A stretch of DNA of 64,000 nt from Gammaproteobacteria bacterium (GTDB lineage: Bacteria; Pseudomonadota; Gammaproteobacteria; HTCC5015): contig JACDDA010000004.1 in assembly GCA_013817245.1 (NCBI GenBank), positions 62,001 through 126,000 on the forward strand. Direction: 5' to 3'. The first letter of the stretch is position 1. Every line of letters starts with the position of its first letter. This document shows, piece after piece, positions 6,555 to 15,330 of the stretch. Made by a program: the position numbers and the translations under genes. The notes below the pieces were generated by a model. That model ran no database searches and was not told the origin of the DNA. It saw only the letters and a program-made list of their open reading frames with translations.

Positions 6555-6760
6555 TTATTTTACCTTTAAAGTACTTGGTGCGCTAATAACGCAATTTTAT
6601 TGTTTTATAGGAAATTTTATTTTTTAGTTTGTGCAAAGCTGTTCTGGTCAATCCAAATCAATCACATTCATTTGAGATAACCAAAAGTTAATGAGTTATG
6701 GTTTAAAAGTCGTGTCCGATTATTGCTGAATTGGCAAACGAAAAATGAGGTGATTAAATT

Positions 6761-7306
6761 TTACTTTTTAGGTGGATATTTCTTAAAAATATCTGCGACA
6801 GATTGATTAATCAGTTTGGTTATTTCTTCAGGACTTTCATCGCTTATTTTGATCGTATTATTGCCGCGCCATTTTAAGGTTTCTGTTTGAGGTTCTAAAA
6901 AATCCACAATTATGCTTACATCACGTATGGTTTTGCTTTTACCTAGTGGAATACCTAATGAAATGCCCATCCCTAAACCACCGCTACCGCCACCTAAGCC
7001 AATACCACCGCGTTTATTGGATGATTCACTGGAAATAGTACTCTGGATATCTGTTCGCACTAACAAGTCAGGATTTGTTGTTGTCTCTATAAAGCCGGCA
7101 TCTTTTAATTGCTGTGTGACCGCTTGTTTTGCGCGCTCATCTAATAAGGGATTTTGAGAGTTTGGAGCGGAAGCCGGAATTTTCCAGCTATAAGAATCAA
7201 ACAGAGAAAAATCAGTTTGGACATCATAGTCCACCCGCGCTCTGTTGGTCTGGCAGGCGCTTAAGAATATGAAAGCTATGATCGCAAAATGATTAATTTT
7301 CAACAT
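6761..7306 (-). CDS. DUF4136 lipoprotein
   Basis: The 181-residue protein has a lipoprotein signal peptide with lipobox LSAC (Cys18). The DUF4136 signature DYDVQTDFSLFDSYSWKIP follows at about 26-45, then RAKQAVTQQLKDAGF, a Gly-rich insertion (GGIGLGGGSGGLGMG, about 102-118) and VDFLEPQTETLKWRG. The C-terminus is ITKLINQSVADIFKKYPP. DUF4136 proteins are periplasm-facing lipoproteins of unknown function, often next to envelope-stress genes. A degenerate copy of the palindromic element (7336-7353) is 29 bases upstream of the ATG. A decayed paralogue tail is at 5315-5442. Confidence 0.9.
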   Translation of the reverse strand: MLKINHFAIIAFIFLSACQTNRARVDYDVQTDFSLFDSYSWKIPASAPNSQNPLLDERAKQAVTQQLKDAGFIETTTNPDLLVRTDIQSTISSESSNKRGGIGLGGGSGGLGMGISLGIPLGKSKTIRDVSIIVDFLEPQTETLKWRGNNTIKISDESPEEITKLINQSVADIFKKYPPKK

Positions 7307-7335
7307 ATCGTAATTATATATGGAGTTTAATTTAT

Positions 7336-7353
7336 TTCTGTGCGGTACAGAAC
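7336..7353 (-). promoter_or_regulatory. Degenerate copy of the shared palindromic element
   Basis: The plus strand reads TTCTGTGCG-GTAC-AGAAC. The gene-proximal half (CGCACAGAA on the minus strand) is intact, but the distal half is AGAAC instead of CGCAC. It is only 29 bases upstream of the DUF4136 start, so it may be a chance match or a weaker site. Confidence 0.3.
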
Positions 7354-7435
7354 AGAGTTTAATAAAAAAATAGGGTGTTATGGTGGGATAAATTCCTTCC
7401 TTAAAAACATATAATAGCGCCTGCGGAGCTAGATA

Positions 7436-7840
7436 ATGATAAATGCATTAAAAACGCAAGTTTGGTACGCACAGCTTACCAAACCTTTTTTTGCGCCGCC
7501 TGCTGAAATATTTGGTCCCGTATGGACGGTTCTCTATATTGTTATTGCGATTAGCTTTGGCTATGTTTTAATTCAGTTTATAAAACGTCGTTTACCTTTT
7601 TCAGTATTGTTACCGTTTATTTTAAATTTTATTTTTAATTTTACGTACCCTCCAATTCAATTTGGTTTAAAAAATAATTTTCTGGCTACTGTCGATATTA
7701 TTATCGTGTTAGTGACCTTAATATGGGCAATGATTGCAATCTGGAAATATATAAAGTGGGTATCCTATGCCAACATTCCTTATTTGTTATGGGTGATTTT
7801 TGCAACCATCTTGCAAATCAGTATTACCTATTTAAATTAA
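7436..7840 (+). CDS. tspO: TspO/MBR family membrane protein
   Basis: The 134-residue protein has five predicted membrane helices. TspO landmarks are visible: WYAQLTKPFFAPPAEIFGPVW at about 10-30, LNFIFNFTYPPIQFG at about 62-76, and the helix-five motif PYLLWVIFATILQ at about 118-130. Bacterial TspO binds porphyrins and modulates stress or pigment responses; that is family knowledge. At 134 residues it is slightly shorter than the usual 150-160. The tryptophan-rich W-x-P found in loop 3 of most members is replaced by TYPP. GGAG precedes the ATG by nine bases. The gene is divergent from the DUF4136 gene and monocistronic or followed by the CinA-like gene. Confidence 0.88.
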   Translation: MINALKTQVWYAQLTKPFFAPPAEIFGPVWTVLYIVIAISFGYVLIQFIKRRLPFSVLLPFILNFIFNFTYPPIQFGLKNNFLATVDIIIVLVTLIWAMIAIWKYIKWVSYANIPYLLWVIFATILQISITYLN

Positions 7841-7879
7841 GGGTTGTTGAGTCGTGTAATTATTTTTTAAAAGGGCATA

Positions 7880-8425
7880 ATGAATAACATTGACACAGTA
7901 GTAGAGTTTTTTGCGCAACGAAATTTAAAAATTACGACAGCAGAATCGTTTACAGAGGGTTTAGCGGCGTCGTTGTTGAAAAAAGCCACTGGGTCAGAAG
8001 CGGTCTTTGAGTTTGGGTATGTTGTTTATTCAGAGCACGTAAAACATAGTTCTTTAAAAGTTTATCCAAAAAATATTTCTCTGTTGGGATTGGGCACTGA
8101 GCTGACCGCAAGAGAAATGGCTTTGGGTGCTTTAGAATTAAATAACTTCGATATGGCTCTAGCTATAACCGGATGCGCAGAATCGGAGGATGGGTTAGAA
8201 GAGGTTATGTGTTTTGCTTATGCTTTTCGTGGTAAAACGCAGATTTCTGTATTAAGTGAAGCCGTTAAGTTTAGTGGTGGTCATAACAAAATTAAACAAG
8301 CTGCTGCTGAACACGGGATTGTGCAATTACCGATTTATTACGAAAAACTTCAAACTCAAACGACTAAAGAGGGAAAGTTGTCAATGATAACTGAACCTTC
8401 TTGGCTCAACCGTCTTGGATTATAA
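7880..8425 (+). CDS. Divergent CinA C-terminal-domain protein
   Basis: The 181-residue protein shows the CinA-C (nicotinamide-nucleotide amidase, PncC) fold pattern throughout. It has TTAESFTEGLAASLLKKATGS at about 19-39, a YVVYSEHVK stretch, AREMALGAL and ALAITGCAES. Active members read AESCTGG and ITGxAGP at these places. Here Cys is Phe, the GG pair is EG, and AGP is AES. NMN-deamidase activity is therefore doubtful, and the protein may have another role. The gene has AAGGG upstream. Directly after its stop, in the same frame, comes a decayed DUF6766 gene. Confidence 0.8.
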   Translation: MNNIDTVVEFFAQRNLKITTAESFTEGLAASLLKKATGSEAVFEFGYVVYSEHVKHSSLKVYPKNISLLGLGTELTAREMALGALELNNFDMALAITGCAESEDGLEEVMCFAYAFRGKTQISVLSEAVKFSGGHNKIKQAAAEHGIVQLPIYYEKLQTQTTKEGKLSMITEPSWLNRLGL

Positions 8426-8431
8426 ATTGTA

Positions 8432-8640
8432 TTTTTAAGCTTTAGCGTTTTAACGTTAATAGGGAAAGCTTATACCGGCTGGCATGAAAACAATGAAGAA
8501 CATTTGAAAAAAGATTTGCCCATCTTTACATTGGGTGAGCATTTGTATTCAAGCCATTTTTTGAAAACTGCGCTATAAAATTGGCAAAGTTAATTTCTCT
8601 CCATTTATTGGTACTTTGTAATTTAGTTATGTATCAAAAA
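8432..8640 (+). pseudogene. Remnant of a DUF6766-like membrane protein gene
   Basis: In the frame continuing after the CinA-like stop the plus strand reads FLSFSVLTLIGKAYTGWHEN, then NEEHLKKDLPIFTLGEHLYS, SHFLKTAL, a stop, NWQS, a stop and FLSIYWYFVI. This matches the DUF6766 pattern as I remember it: a hydrophobic helix, A-TGW-x-x-NEE, P-x-S-x-x-x-YL-x-S-x-HF and ENWQSEFLQ. The two Glu codons of that last motif are TAA stops here. There is no usable start codon. I conclude that it is a dead gene with at least two nonsense changes. Confidence 0.55.
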
Positions 8641-8700
8641 AAACTAATTATAAAAACATTAAACAACGGCTAATTAACTATTAATCCATTTTTTAAATAT

Positions 8701-8729
8701 AAAAGGCTCCATAAAGGAGCCTTTTATAT
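8701..8729 (+). terminator. Terminator-like hairpin after the DUF6766 remnant
   Basis: A perfect AAAAGGCTCC/GGAGCCTTTT stem (8701-8710 with 8716-8725) with a five-base loop is followed by ATATTT. It probably ends transcription from the CinA-like gene. Confidence 0.75.
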
Positions 8730-8750
8730 TTGGCGGCGGCGGGATTGTTC

Positions 8751-8839
8751 GGCTCATCCTTGAGCCTCACCCCTTTGGGGTCTTTGCTTTGCAAAGTCCA
8801 AAATCGTTCCAGACGATTTTGTCGACCCGCTACGCGGGT
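8751..8839. repeat. Tandem array of five perfect short hairpins
   Basis: Five perfect stem-loops follow each other with at most four bases between them: GGCTCA/TGAGCC (8751-8766), ACCCC/GGGGT (8769-8781), CTTTGC/GCAAAG (8782-8796), AAAATCGT/ACGATTTT (8800-8820) and ACCCGC/GCGGGT (8825-8839). Loops are three to five bases. A short GC-rich lead, GGCGGCGGCGGGA, precedes the array and resembles the 3' end of the neighbouring tmRNA gene in part. No gene is encoded. It looks like a dispersed repeat or mobile hairpin element, or a decayed insertion at the ssrA end. Confidence 0.6.
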
Positions 8840-8863
8840 TGCTTAATTCCACGGTAATCAAAA

Positions 8864-8907
8864 ATCATCAAAACAAAAGGCCCTTGCGGGCCTTTTGTTT
8901 TGATGAT
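8864..8907 (-). terminator. ssrA terminator
   Basis: A perfect 20-bp stem (8864-8883 with 8888-8907) with a TTGC loop is followed on the minus strand by a T-rich run. It begins at the CCA end of the tmRNA gene. Confidence 0.85.
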
Positions 8908-9259
8908 GGTGGAGGCGGCGGGAATCGAACCCGCGTCCGAAAGTGCTCCGCCTTTGGATACTACATGCTTAGTCGCTTATTTAGTTTAGCCGCGAAGCCA
9001 CGAACCGACACGTTGCTGCTTGGCGAGTTCGGATTGCTTTAGTGACTACGACGCCGAACGCGGTCAGTCACGATCTTGTGTGGATGACCTCTGGGTCTGA
9101 GCGCACAAGCACATATCAGTCAGAGGTTAGCTGCGATTAAGCAGCTAAGGCGTAGTTGTCGTCGTTGGCAACTAAAAGTTTTGCAGCTGATTTACGAGGT
9201 GACTGCACCTCGGCATGCACCTCCAGTTTTGCTACCCCCGTCGAATCCAGGTCGCCCCC
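8907..9259 (-). ncRNA. ssrA: Transfer-messenger RNA (tmRNA)
   Basis: This is a one-piece tmRNA of about 353 nt with an encoded CCA end. The 5' GGGGGCG (at 9259) pairs with CGCCTCC before the CCA through seven base pairs, including the G-U third pair typical of tmRNA. CTGGATTCGACGGGGG follows the 5' end and CGGGTTCGATTCCCGCC forms the T arm. The resume reading frame (9169-9137) encodes ANDDNYALAA and a TAA stop. tmRNA rescues stalled ribosomes with SmpB and tags the peptide for proteolysis. The smpB gene is not in this window. Several spurious reading frames cross this locus. Confidence 0.97.
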
Positions 9260-9504
9260 TTTTGGTTTGGTGATTCTACGTCAATTTCACCTTATAAGCT
9301 TAGGTTTAAGGGCATTGGTTAAAAATTCAAGGTGCCATATATATAGAGTGATTGAAAAGGCGGATTGATAATTGGCCATGGGGCGGCTTTGCTTTATTAT
9401 GGCGGCTGGTTTTTCCTGTTGCTCAGTTCCCCGACGTCGTTCGCATTTAGCGCGGCACTTCGGCTATTGATAGTCTCCGAATTTGTTCTTTGAAGGTTGT
9501 TTTC

Positions 9505-12500
9505 ATGCTGTCTGCCGCGCGTGTGTTGTTGTTCTATCCTGGTTCTAGTGCTTTATCATCTTTTCGCCACGCTAAATTACTGGCTGTTGCCCGGCAACAG
9601 GTGCCAGATTTGGCGGTATTGGAAAGCCATTATGTGCATTTGGTAGATAGTGCACCTTTAGACGTTGAGCAAACGCAGCGTTTAGCGACCTTGCTGCAAT
9701 ATGGTGAATTTCCTGCGCAACAAATTACCCAGCCCAACTTGATCGTGATTCCACGCATCGGCACGATTTCGCCGTGGGCATCGAAAGCGACCGATATTGC
9801 GCATAACGCAGGTTTAACGTTGGTACGGCGCATTGAACGCGCACAAGTATATTCATTGCAGTGCACGGATGCGCGCGACTTAACCACGAGTGAGTTCGCA
9901 GCATTAGCCGCTTTATTGCATGACCGTATGACTGAATCAGTATTAACTGATTTAGCGCAAGCGCACGTTTTGTTTGAAGAACAAACGCCGCGCGCTTTAC
10001 AACGCATCGCCTTATTAAAAGAAGGGCGGGCGGCCTTAGTGATCGCGAATCAACGTTTAGGTTTAGCGTTGTCGGATGATGAAGTCGATTATCTTGTCGA
10101 AAAATTTACCGCCATGCAACGCGATCCTAGCGATGCAGAATTAATGATGTTCGCTCAAGCCAATTCGGAACATTGCCGACACAAAATTTTTAATGCTGAC
10201 TGGGTCATTGATGGCGCGCCGCAGAAAAAATCATTATTCAAAATGATTAAGCATACGTATGAAACACATCCTGCGGGTGTGATTACTGCGTATTCAGATA
10301 ATGCATCTATTATTGAAGGCGCTGTTGCGCAGCGTTTAAGTTTAAATGTTGATAGTGGTGAGTATCATCACATTACTGAAGCTGTGCATATTTTAATGAA
10401 AGTCGAAACGCATAATCATCCTACTGCTATTTCACCTTTCGCGGGTGCTGCGACGGGTTCGGGTGGAGAGATACGTGATGAAGGTGCAACCGGTCGTGGT
10501 TCGCGTGCGAAAGCGGGCTTGTGTGGATTTTCTGTTTCAAATTTAAAAATCCCGGGTTTTGAACAACCGTGGGAAAAAGATTTTGGTAAACCGGATCGTA
10601 TTGCATCAGCGTTAGAGATTATGTTGCAAGGCCCGATTGGTGCCGCGGCTTTTAATAATGAATTTGGTCGGCCTAATATTGTTGGTTACTTCCGTACCTA
10701 TGAAGAAGCTGTAAATGATAACGGCAGCACTTCACTGCGTGGTTATCATAAACCCATCATGATCGCCGGCGGCATGGGTAATGTGCGTCCGATGTTAACT
10801 AAAAAAGCGACATTGCCTGCGCGCACCGCAATCGTTGTGTTGGGTGGGCCCGCAATGTTAATTGGTTTAGGCGGTGGCGCTGCATCATCTGTTGCATCGG
10901 GTAGTAGTGCAGAGGCGTTAGATTTTGCGTCCGTGCAGCGCGGCAATCCTGAAATGCAGCGTCGTTGCCAAGAAGTGATTGATCGTTGCACTGCGTGCGG
11001 TGATGAAAATCCTATTTTGTCGATACACGATGTAGGTGCAGGTGGTTTATCGAATGCGTTGCCAGAAATTATTAATGATGCCGAGCGCGGTGGTCATTTT
11101 GATTTACGCAAAATTCCCTGTGATGAACGCGGCATGTCACCCATGGAAATTTGGTGTAATGAATCACAAGAGCGTTATATGTTGGCTATTTCACCGGAAC
11201 GATTAACGCGCTTTGTTGAGTTTTGTGAACGAGAGCGCTGTCCTTATGCGGTGTTAGGTTACACGCAAATCGAAAAAGATTTAATCGTTGAAGATAGCTT
11301 GTTAAACGATACGCCCGTGCATATGCCCTTAGATGTATTGTTAGGCAAGCCACCTAAAATGGTACGACACGGCCAACATGCGAATAAATCATTACAGCGT
11401 TTTGATACTGCATCTATAGAGCTGCGTGACGCAGTTCGCCGCGTATTGCGCATGCCCAGTGTTGCTAGCAAAAACTTTTTAATTACGATTGGTGATCGCA
11501 GCGTCGGCGGTTTAGTGTGTCGCGATCAAATGGTCGGGCCGTGGCAAGTGCCTGTTTCGAATGTGGGTGTGACTACTACTACTTATGAATCTTATACCGG
11601 CGAAGCAATGGCGATGGGTGAACGTGCACCGTTGGCGTTAGTGTTAGCGCCTGCATCGGGTCGCATGGCAGTAGGTGAAGCGATTACGAATATATTGGCA
11701 GCGGATGTAAATGATTTAAGTGATATTAAATTATCTGCGAATTGGATGGCCGCTTGCGGCGATCCCGTAGAAGATGCGGCGTTATTTGATACCGTGCGTG
11801 CAGTGGGTGAGGAGTTATGTCCTGCTTTAGGCATTTGTATTCCAGTGGGTAAAGATTCTTTATCAATGCGCACTGCGTGGCAACAAGCAAGTACATCGCA
11901 AGTGATGACGGCACCCTTGTCTTTAGTAGTGTCTGCTTTTGCGCCGGTAACCGATGTACGTCGTACTTTAACGCCGATGTTGCGCACTGATATTGGCCAA
12001 ACTGATTTAGTGTTATTAGATTTAGGTAAAGGCAGACAGCGTATGGGCGGTTCTGCTTTAGCGCAAAGCGTAAATCAAATTGGCCATGAAGCACCGGATT
12101 TAGACGATACCCATTTATTTAAATTGTTTTTTAAAACCATGACGCAACTAAAGCGCGAAGGTTTAATTAAAGCCTATCACGATCGTTCCGATGGTGGCTT
12201 GTTAGTCACACTGTGTGAAATGGCATTTGCTGCGCATTGTGGCATGACTATTAATCTAGATAGTTTAGGCAATGATCCAATTGCGGCTTTATTTAACGAA
12301 GAATTAGGCGTGGTGATTCAAGTGCGGCGCAGTGATCGCGCGAAAGTGCAGGCGATCTTAGCTAAATCTGGATTAGTGTCGATTGCGCATTTTTTAGGTT
12401 GGCATTCCGGCACTGATCAAATTCTAATTCGCCAAGCCGATGCGAATTTATTAATCGAGCATCGCAGCTATTTACAAAAGCTATGGACAGAAACCAGTTA

Positions 12501-13404
12501 TCACTTGCAAAAATTACGCGATAACCCGCAGTGCGCGGAAGAAGAATTTAACGCCTTGCGTGATATTAACGATCCAGGCTTACATGCAACATTAAGTTTT
12601 GATCCGAAAGAAAATATAGTCGCGCCGTATATCAATAGCAAAACCAAACCAAAAATTGCTATTTTTCGCGAGCAGGGCGTCAATGGGCAGTGGGAAATGG
12701 CGGCTGCATTTGAACGTGCGGGTTTTATGCCTATTGATGTGCATGTTAGTGATTTACTGGCGCAACGCATCAATTTAAATGATTTTAAAGGTTTAGCTGC
12801 CTGTGGCGGTTTTTCTTATGGCGATGTATTAGGTGCGGGTGGTGGTTGGGCGAAAACCATTTTATTTAATTCACAGTTAGCAGATGCATTCAGTGAATTT
12901 TTTAAGCGCACCGATACGTTTGGTTTAGGTGTGTGTAATGGTTGCCAAATGATGTCGCAATTAAAAGACTTGGTGCCCGGCGCGCAACATTGGCCACAAT
13001 TTTTACGTAATCGCTCTGAGCAATTTGAAGCACGTTTATCTATGGTTGAAATTATGCCTTCGCGTTCTATTTTATTACAAGGCATGGCAAGTACACGCGC
13101 ACCTATTATAGTGTCGCATGGTGAAGGTCGTGCGGTATTTGCGAATAACGGATTGGCATCATCTGATATCGTCATGCGTTATGTAAATAATTACGGCGCG
13201 GCGACGGAGCAATATCCTTTTAATCCGAATGGTTCTCCTCAAGGCGCAACGGCGTTTACTAATGATGATGGTCGCTTCACTATTATGATGCCGCATCCTG
13301 AGCGAATATTCCGGAGCGTGCAAGCATCGTGGGCACCGCGTGAATGGGGCGAAGAAAGTCCATGGTTACGCTTATTTCAAAATGCACGTTCATGGATTGC
13401 GTAA
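9505..13404 (+). CDS. purL: Phosphoribosylformylglycinamidine synthase, large one-chain form
   Basis: The 1299-residue enzyme converts FGAR, glutamine and ATP to FGAM in de novo purine synthesis. The length matches the single-chain PurL of gammaproteobacteria. It has an N-terminal PurS-like domain (to about 150), a linker and two AIRS-type ATP-binding halves ([18 protein letters not shown] near 215; [20 protein letters not shown] near 300). The C-terminal glutaminase domain has Cys1144 in GVCNGCQMM and the His/Glu pair in MPHPERIF. The ATG at 9505 is chosen because GAAGG lies nine bases upstream; a TTG at 9490 would overlap that site. It is monocistronic, divergent from ssrA and convergent with ettA. 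Confidence 0.98.
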   Translation: MLSAARVLLFYPGSSALSSFRHAKLLAVARQQVPDLAVLESHYVHLVDSAPLDVEQTQRLATLLQYGEFPAQQITQPNLIVIPRIGTISPWASKATDIAHNAGLTLVRRIERAQVYSLQCTDARDLTTSEFAALAALLHDRMTESVLTDLAQAHVLFEEQTPRALQRIALLKEGRAALVIANQRLGLALSDDEVDYLVEKFTAMQRDPSDAELMMFAQANSEHCRHKIFNADWVIDGAPQKKSLFKMIKHTYETHPAGVITAYSDNASIIEGAVAQRLSLNVDSGEYHHITEAVHILMKVETHNHPTAISPFAGAATGSGGEIRDEGATGRGSRAKAGLCGFSVSNLKIPGFEQPWEKDFGKPDRIASALEIMLQGPIGAAAFNNEFGRPNIVGYFRTYEEAVNDNGSTSLRGYHKPIMIAGGMGNVRPMLTKKATLPARTAIVVLGGPAMLIGLGGGAASSVASGSSAEALDFASVQRGNPEMQRRCQEVIDRCTACGDENPILSIHDVGAGGLSNALPEIINDAERGGHFDLRKIPCDERGMSPMEIWCNESQERYMLAISPERLTRFVEFCERERCPYAVLGYTQIEKDLIVEDSLLNDTPVHMPLDVLLGKPPKMVRHGQHANKSLQRFDTASIELRDAVRRVLRMPSVASKNFLITIGDRSVGGLVCRDQMVGPWQVPVSNVGVTTTTYESYTGEAMAMGERAPLALVLAPASGRMAVGEAITNILAADVNDLSDIKLSANWMAACGDPVEDAALFDTVRAVGEELCPALGICIPVGKDSLSMRTAWQQASTSQVMTAPLSLVVSAFAPVTDVRRTLTPMLRTDIGQTDLVLLDLGKGRQRMGGSALAQSVNQIGHEAPDLDDTHLFKLFFKTMTQLKREGLIKAYHDRSDGGLLVTLCEMAFAAHCGMTINLDSLGNDPIAALFNEELGVVIQVRRSDRAKVQAILAKSGLVSIAHFLGWHSGTDQILIRQADANLLIEHRSYLQKLWTETSYHLQKLRDNPQCAEEEFNALRDINDPGLHATLSFDPKENIVAPYINSKTKPKIAIFREQGVNGQWEMAAAFERAGFMPIDVHVSDLLAQRINLNDFKGLAACGGFSYGDVLGAGGGWAKTILFNSQLADAFSEFFKRTDTFGLGVCNGCQMMSQLKDLVPGAQHWPQFLRNRSEQFEARLSMVEIMPSRSILLQGMASTRAPIIVSHGEGRAVFANNGLASSDIVMRYVNNYGAATEQYPFNPNGSPQGATAFTNDDGRFTIMMPHPERIFRSVQASWAPREWGEESPWLRLFQNARSWIA

Positions 13405-13422
13405 AAAATTATTAATATTACA

Positions 13423-13450
13423 AAAAAAGGGAGCATAAGCTCCCTTTTTT
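13423..13450. terminator. Bidirectional terminator between purL and ettA
   Basis: A 12-bp stem (13423-13434 with 13439-13450) with an ATAA loop has A and T runs on both sides, so it can serve both convergent genes. Confidence 0.9.
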
Positions 13451-13471
13451 ATTTAAAACATTTATTTTTTG

Positions 13472-15142
13472 TTACGCGAGACGACGATATTTGATACGTT
13501 GTGGTTGATTGCCAGTATCGCCTTTGCGACGTTTATAGTCTTCTAAGTAATCCGCATAATTACCTTCAAACCAAGTGACTTCGCTGTTACCTTCAAAAGC
13601 TAAAATATGTGTGGCGATACGATCTAAAAACCATCGATCATGCGAAGTAACAATCGCGCAGCCGGGAAAATCTAATAACGCTTCTTCAAGTGCACGCAAG
13701 GTTTCAACATCTAAATCATTAGTCGGTTCGTCGAGCATTAAGACATTGCCGCCGCTGCGCAGTAGTTTAGCTAAATGCACACGATTACGTTCACCGCCCG
13801 ATAAATCACCTACACGTTTTTGTTGATCGGCACCTTTGAAGTTAAAGCGTCCAACATAGGCACGTGAGGGGGTTTCATAACGACCGACTTGAATAATATC
13901 TTGGCCATCACCAATTTCTTCCCACACGGTTTTATCGTTATTGAGTGAGTCGCGGCTTTGATCGACATACGCAAGTTCAACGGTTTCGCCAATCGTGATC
14001 GTGCCGCTATCCGCTTGTTCTTGTCCGCTAATTAAACGGAACAGGGTAGTTTTACCCGCGCCGTTAGGACCGATTACACCGATAATGCCACCGGGCGGTA
14101 AACGGAAATTTAAATTTTCGTACAGCATTTTATCGCCGTAACTTTTGGTAACATTTTCAAACTCAATTACTTTGTCGCCTAAACGTGGACCGGGTGGAAT
14201 ATACAAATCTTTAGTTTCACTGCGTTTTTGATATTCTTGCGAAGATAACTCTTCAAAGCGACTTAAACGCGCTTTGCTTTTTGCATGCCGGCCTTTCGGA
14301 TTACTGCGTACCCATTGCAATTCAGTTTCCATGGCTTTGCGACGTGCGGATGCTTGTTTTTCTTCAGTCGCTAAACGATTGCCTTTTTGCTCTAGCCATG
14401 AAGAATAATTACCTTCCCATGGAATGCCTTGACCGCGATCTAATTCTAAAATCCAACCAGCGACATTATCTAAGAAATAACGATCATGTGTAACCGCCAC
14501 TACAGTGCCTGCGTATTCTTGTAAATACCGTTCTAACCACGCGACTGATTCTGCATCTAAATGGTTAGTTGGTTCATCAAGAATTAACATTTCGGGTGCC
14601 GATAATAATAAACGACATAAGGCCACGCGCCGACGTTCACCACCTGATAAATGTTCAACGCTGGCTTCCCAAGGTGGTAAGCGCAATGCATCAGCCGCGA
14701 TTTCTAATTTGCGATCAATATCCCAACCGCCAACAGCTTCTATTTTATCTTGCAAATCGGCTTGATCGGCAAGCAGTTGATTCATTTCATCATCGCTCAT
14801 GGGCTCAGCAAATTTCATACTGAGTTCATTAAATTGTTGTACTAATGCTTGGATACTAGCGACGGCTTCTTCAACATTGCCGCGCACGTTTTTAGTGTTG
14901 TCGAGTATGGGTTCTTGAGGCAAATAACCAATCTGCGTGCCGGGATGTGGACGTGCCTCGCCTAAGTGTTCTTTATCTATACCCGCCATGATGCGCAGCA
15001 AAGTTGATTTACCAGAACCGTTGTAACCGAGCAGGCCGATTTTCGCACCGGGGAAAAAATTTAAAGAAATGTTTTTTAAAATTTCTTTATTGGGTGGGAC
15101 AACTTTGCCCACGCCGGACATGGTGTAAATATACTGCGCCAT
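13472..15142 (-). CDS. ettA: ABC-F protein EttA, energy-dependent translational throttle
   Basis: The 556-residue protein starts [20 protein letters not shown], the standard EttA N-terminus. Length and start match the E. coli protein (555). It has two ABC domains without membrane segments: Walker [12 protein letters not shown] (about 39-49) and [11 protein letters not shown], signatures [15 protein letters not shown] and [15 protein letters not shown], and DEPTNHLD / DEPTNDLD Walker B ends. Between them lies the arm/linker region. EttA binds the ribosomal E site and gates elongation according to ATP/ADP ratio. An upstream in-frame ATG at 15205 would add 21 residues without family support. The gene is monocistronic. 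Confidence 0.96.
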   Translation of the reverse strand: MAQYIYTMSGVGKVVPPNKEILKNISLNFFPGAKIGLLGYNGSGKSTLLRIMAGIDKEHLGEARPHPGTQIGYLPQEPILDNTKNVRGNVEEAVASIQALVQQFNELSMKFAEPMSDDEMNQLLADQADLQDKIEAVGGWDIDRKLEIAADALRLPPWEASVEHLSGGERRRVALCRLLLSAPEMLILDEPTNHLDAESVAWLERYLQEYAGTVVAVTHDRYFLDNVAGWILELDRGQGIPWEGNYSSWLEQKGNRLATEEKQASARRKAMETELQWVRSNPKGRHAKSKARLSRFEELSSQEYQKRSETKDLYIPPGPRLGDKVIEFENVTKSYGDKMLYENLNFRLPPGGIIGVIGPNGAGKTTLFRLISGQEQADSGTITIGETVELAYVDQSRDSLNNDKTVWEEIGDGQDIIQVGRYETPSRAYVGRFNFKGADQQKRVGDLSGGERNRVHLAKLLRSGGNVLMLDEPTNDLDVETLRALEEALLDFPGCAIVTSHDRWFLDRIATHILAFEGNSEVTWFEGNYADYLEDYKRRKGDTGNQPQRIKYRRLA

Positions 15143-15330
15143 ATGAACAATCACGTTTGAATAAGAATGGGCGCACATTATCAAGAATTTATGCGGTCTT
15201 TCCAAGGGAGAATGAGCGATTAAACGTCAACTAATTGGCGATTTGAGGCGTAAGGCAAGCAGATTACCCATTTATTCGCGGCATTGTTCTTGCAATAGCA
15301 GCTCTATTAAATTTTGTTATGGAGCACTAC

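Noticed and set aside
8839-9368. Several reading frames across the tmRNA locus, one with a GGNRTRVRK stretch
   Set aside because: They run over the tmRNA gene and its terminator. Such frames are well-known artefacts of tRNA-like sequence.
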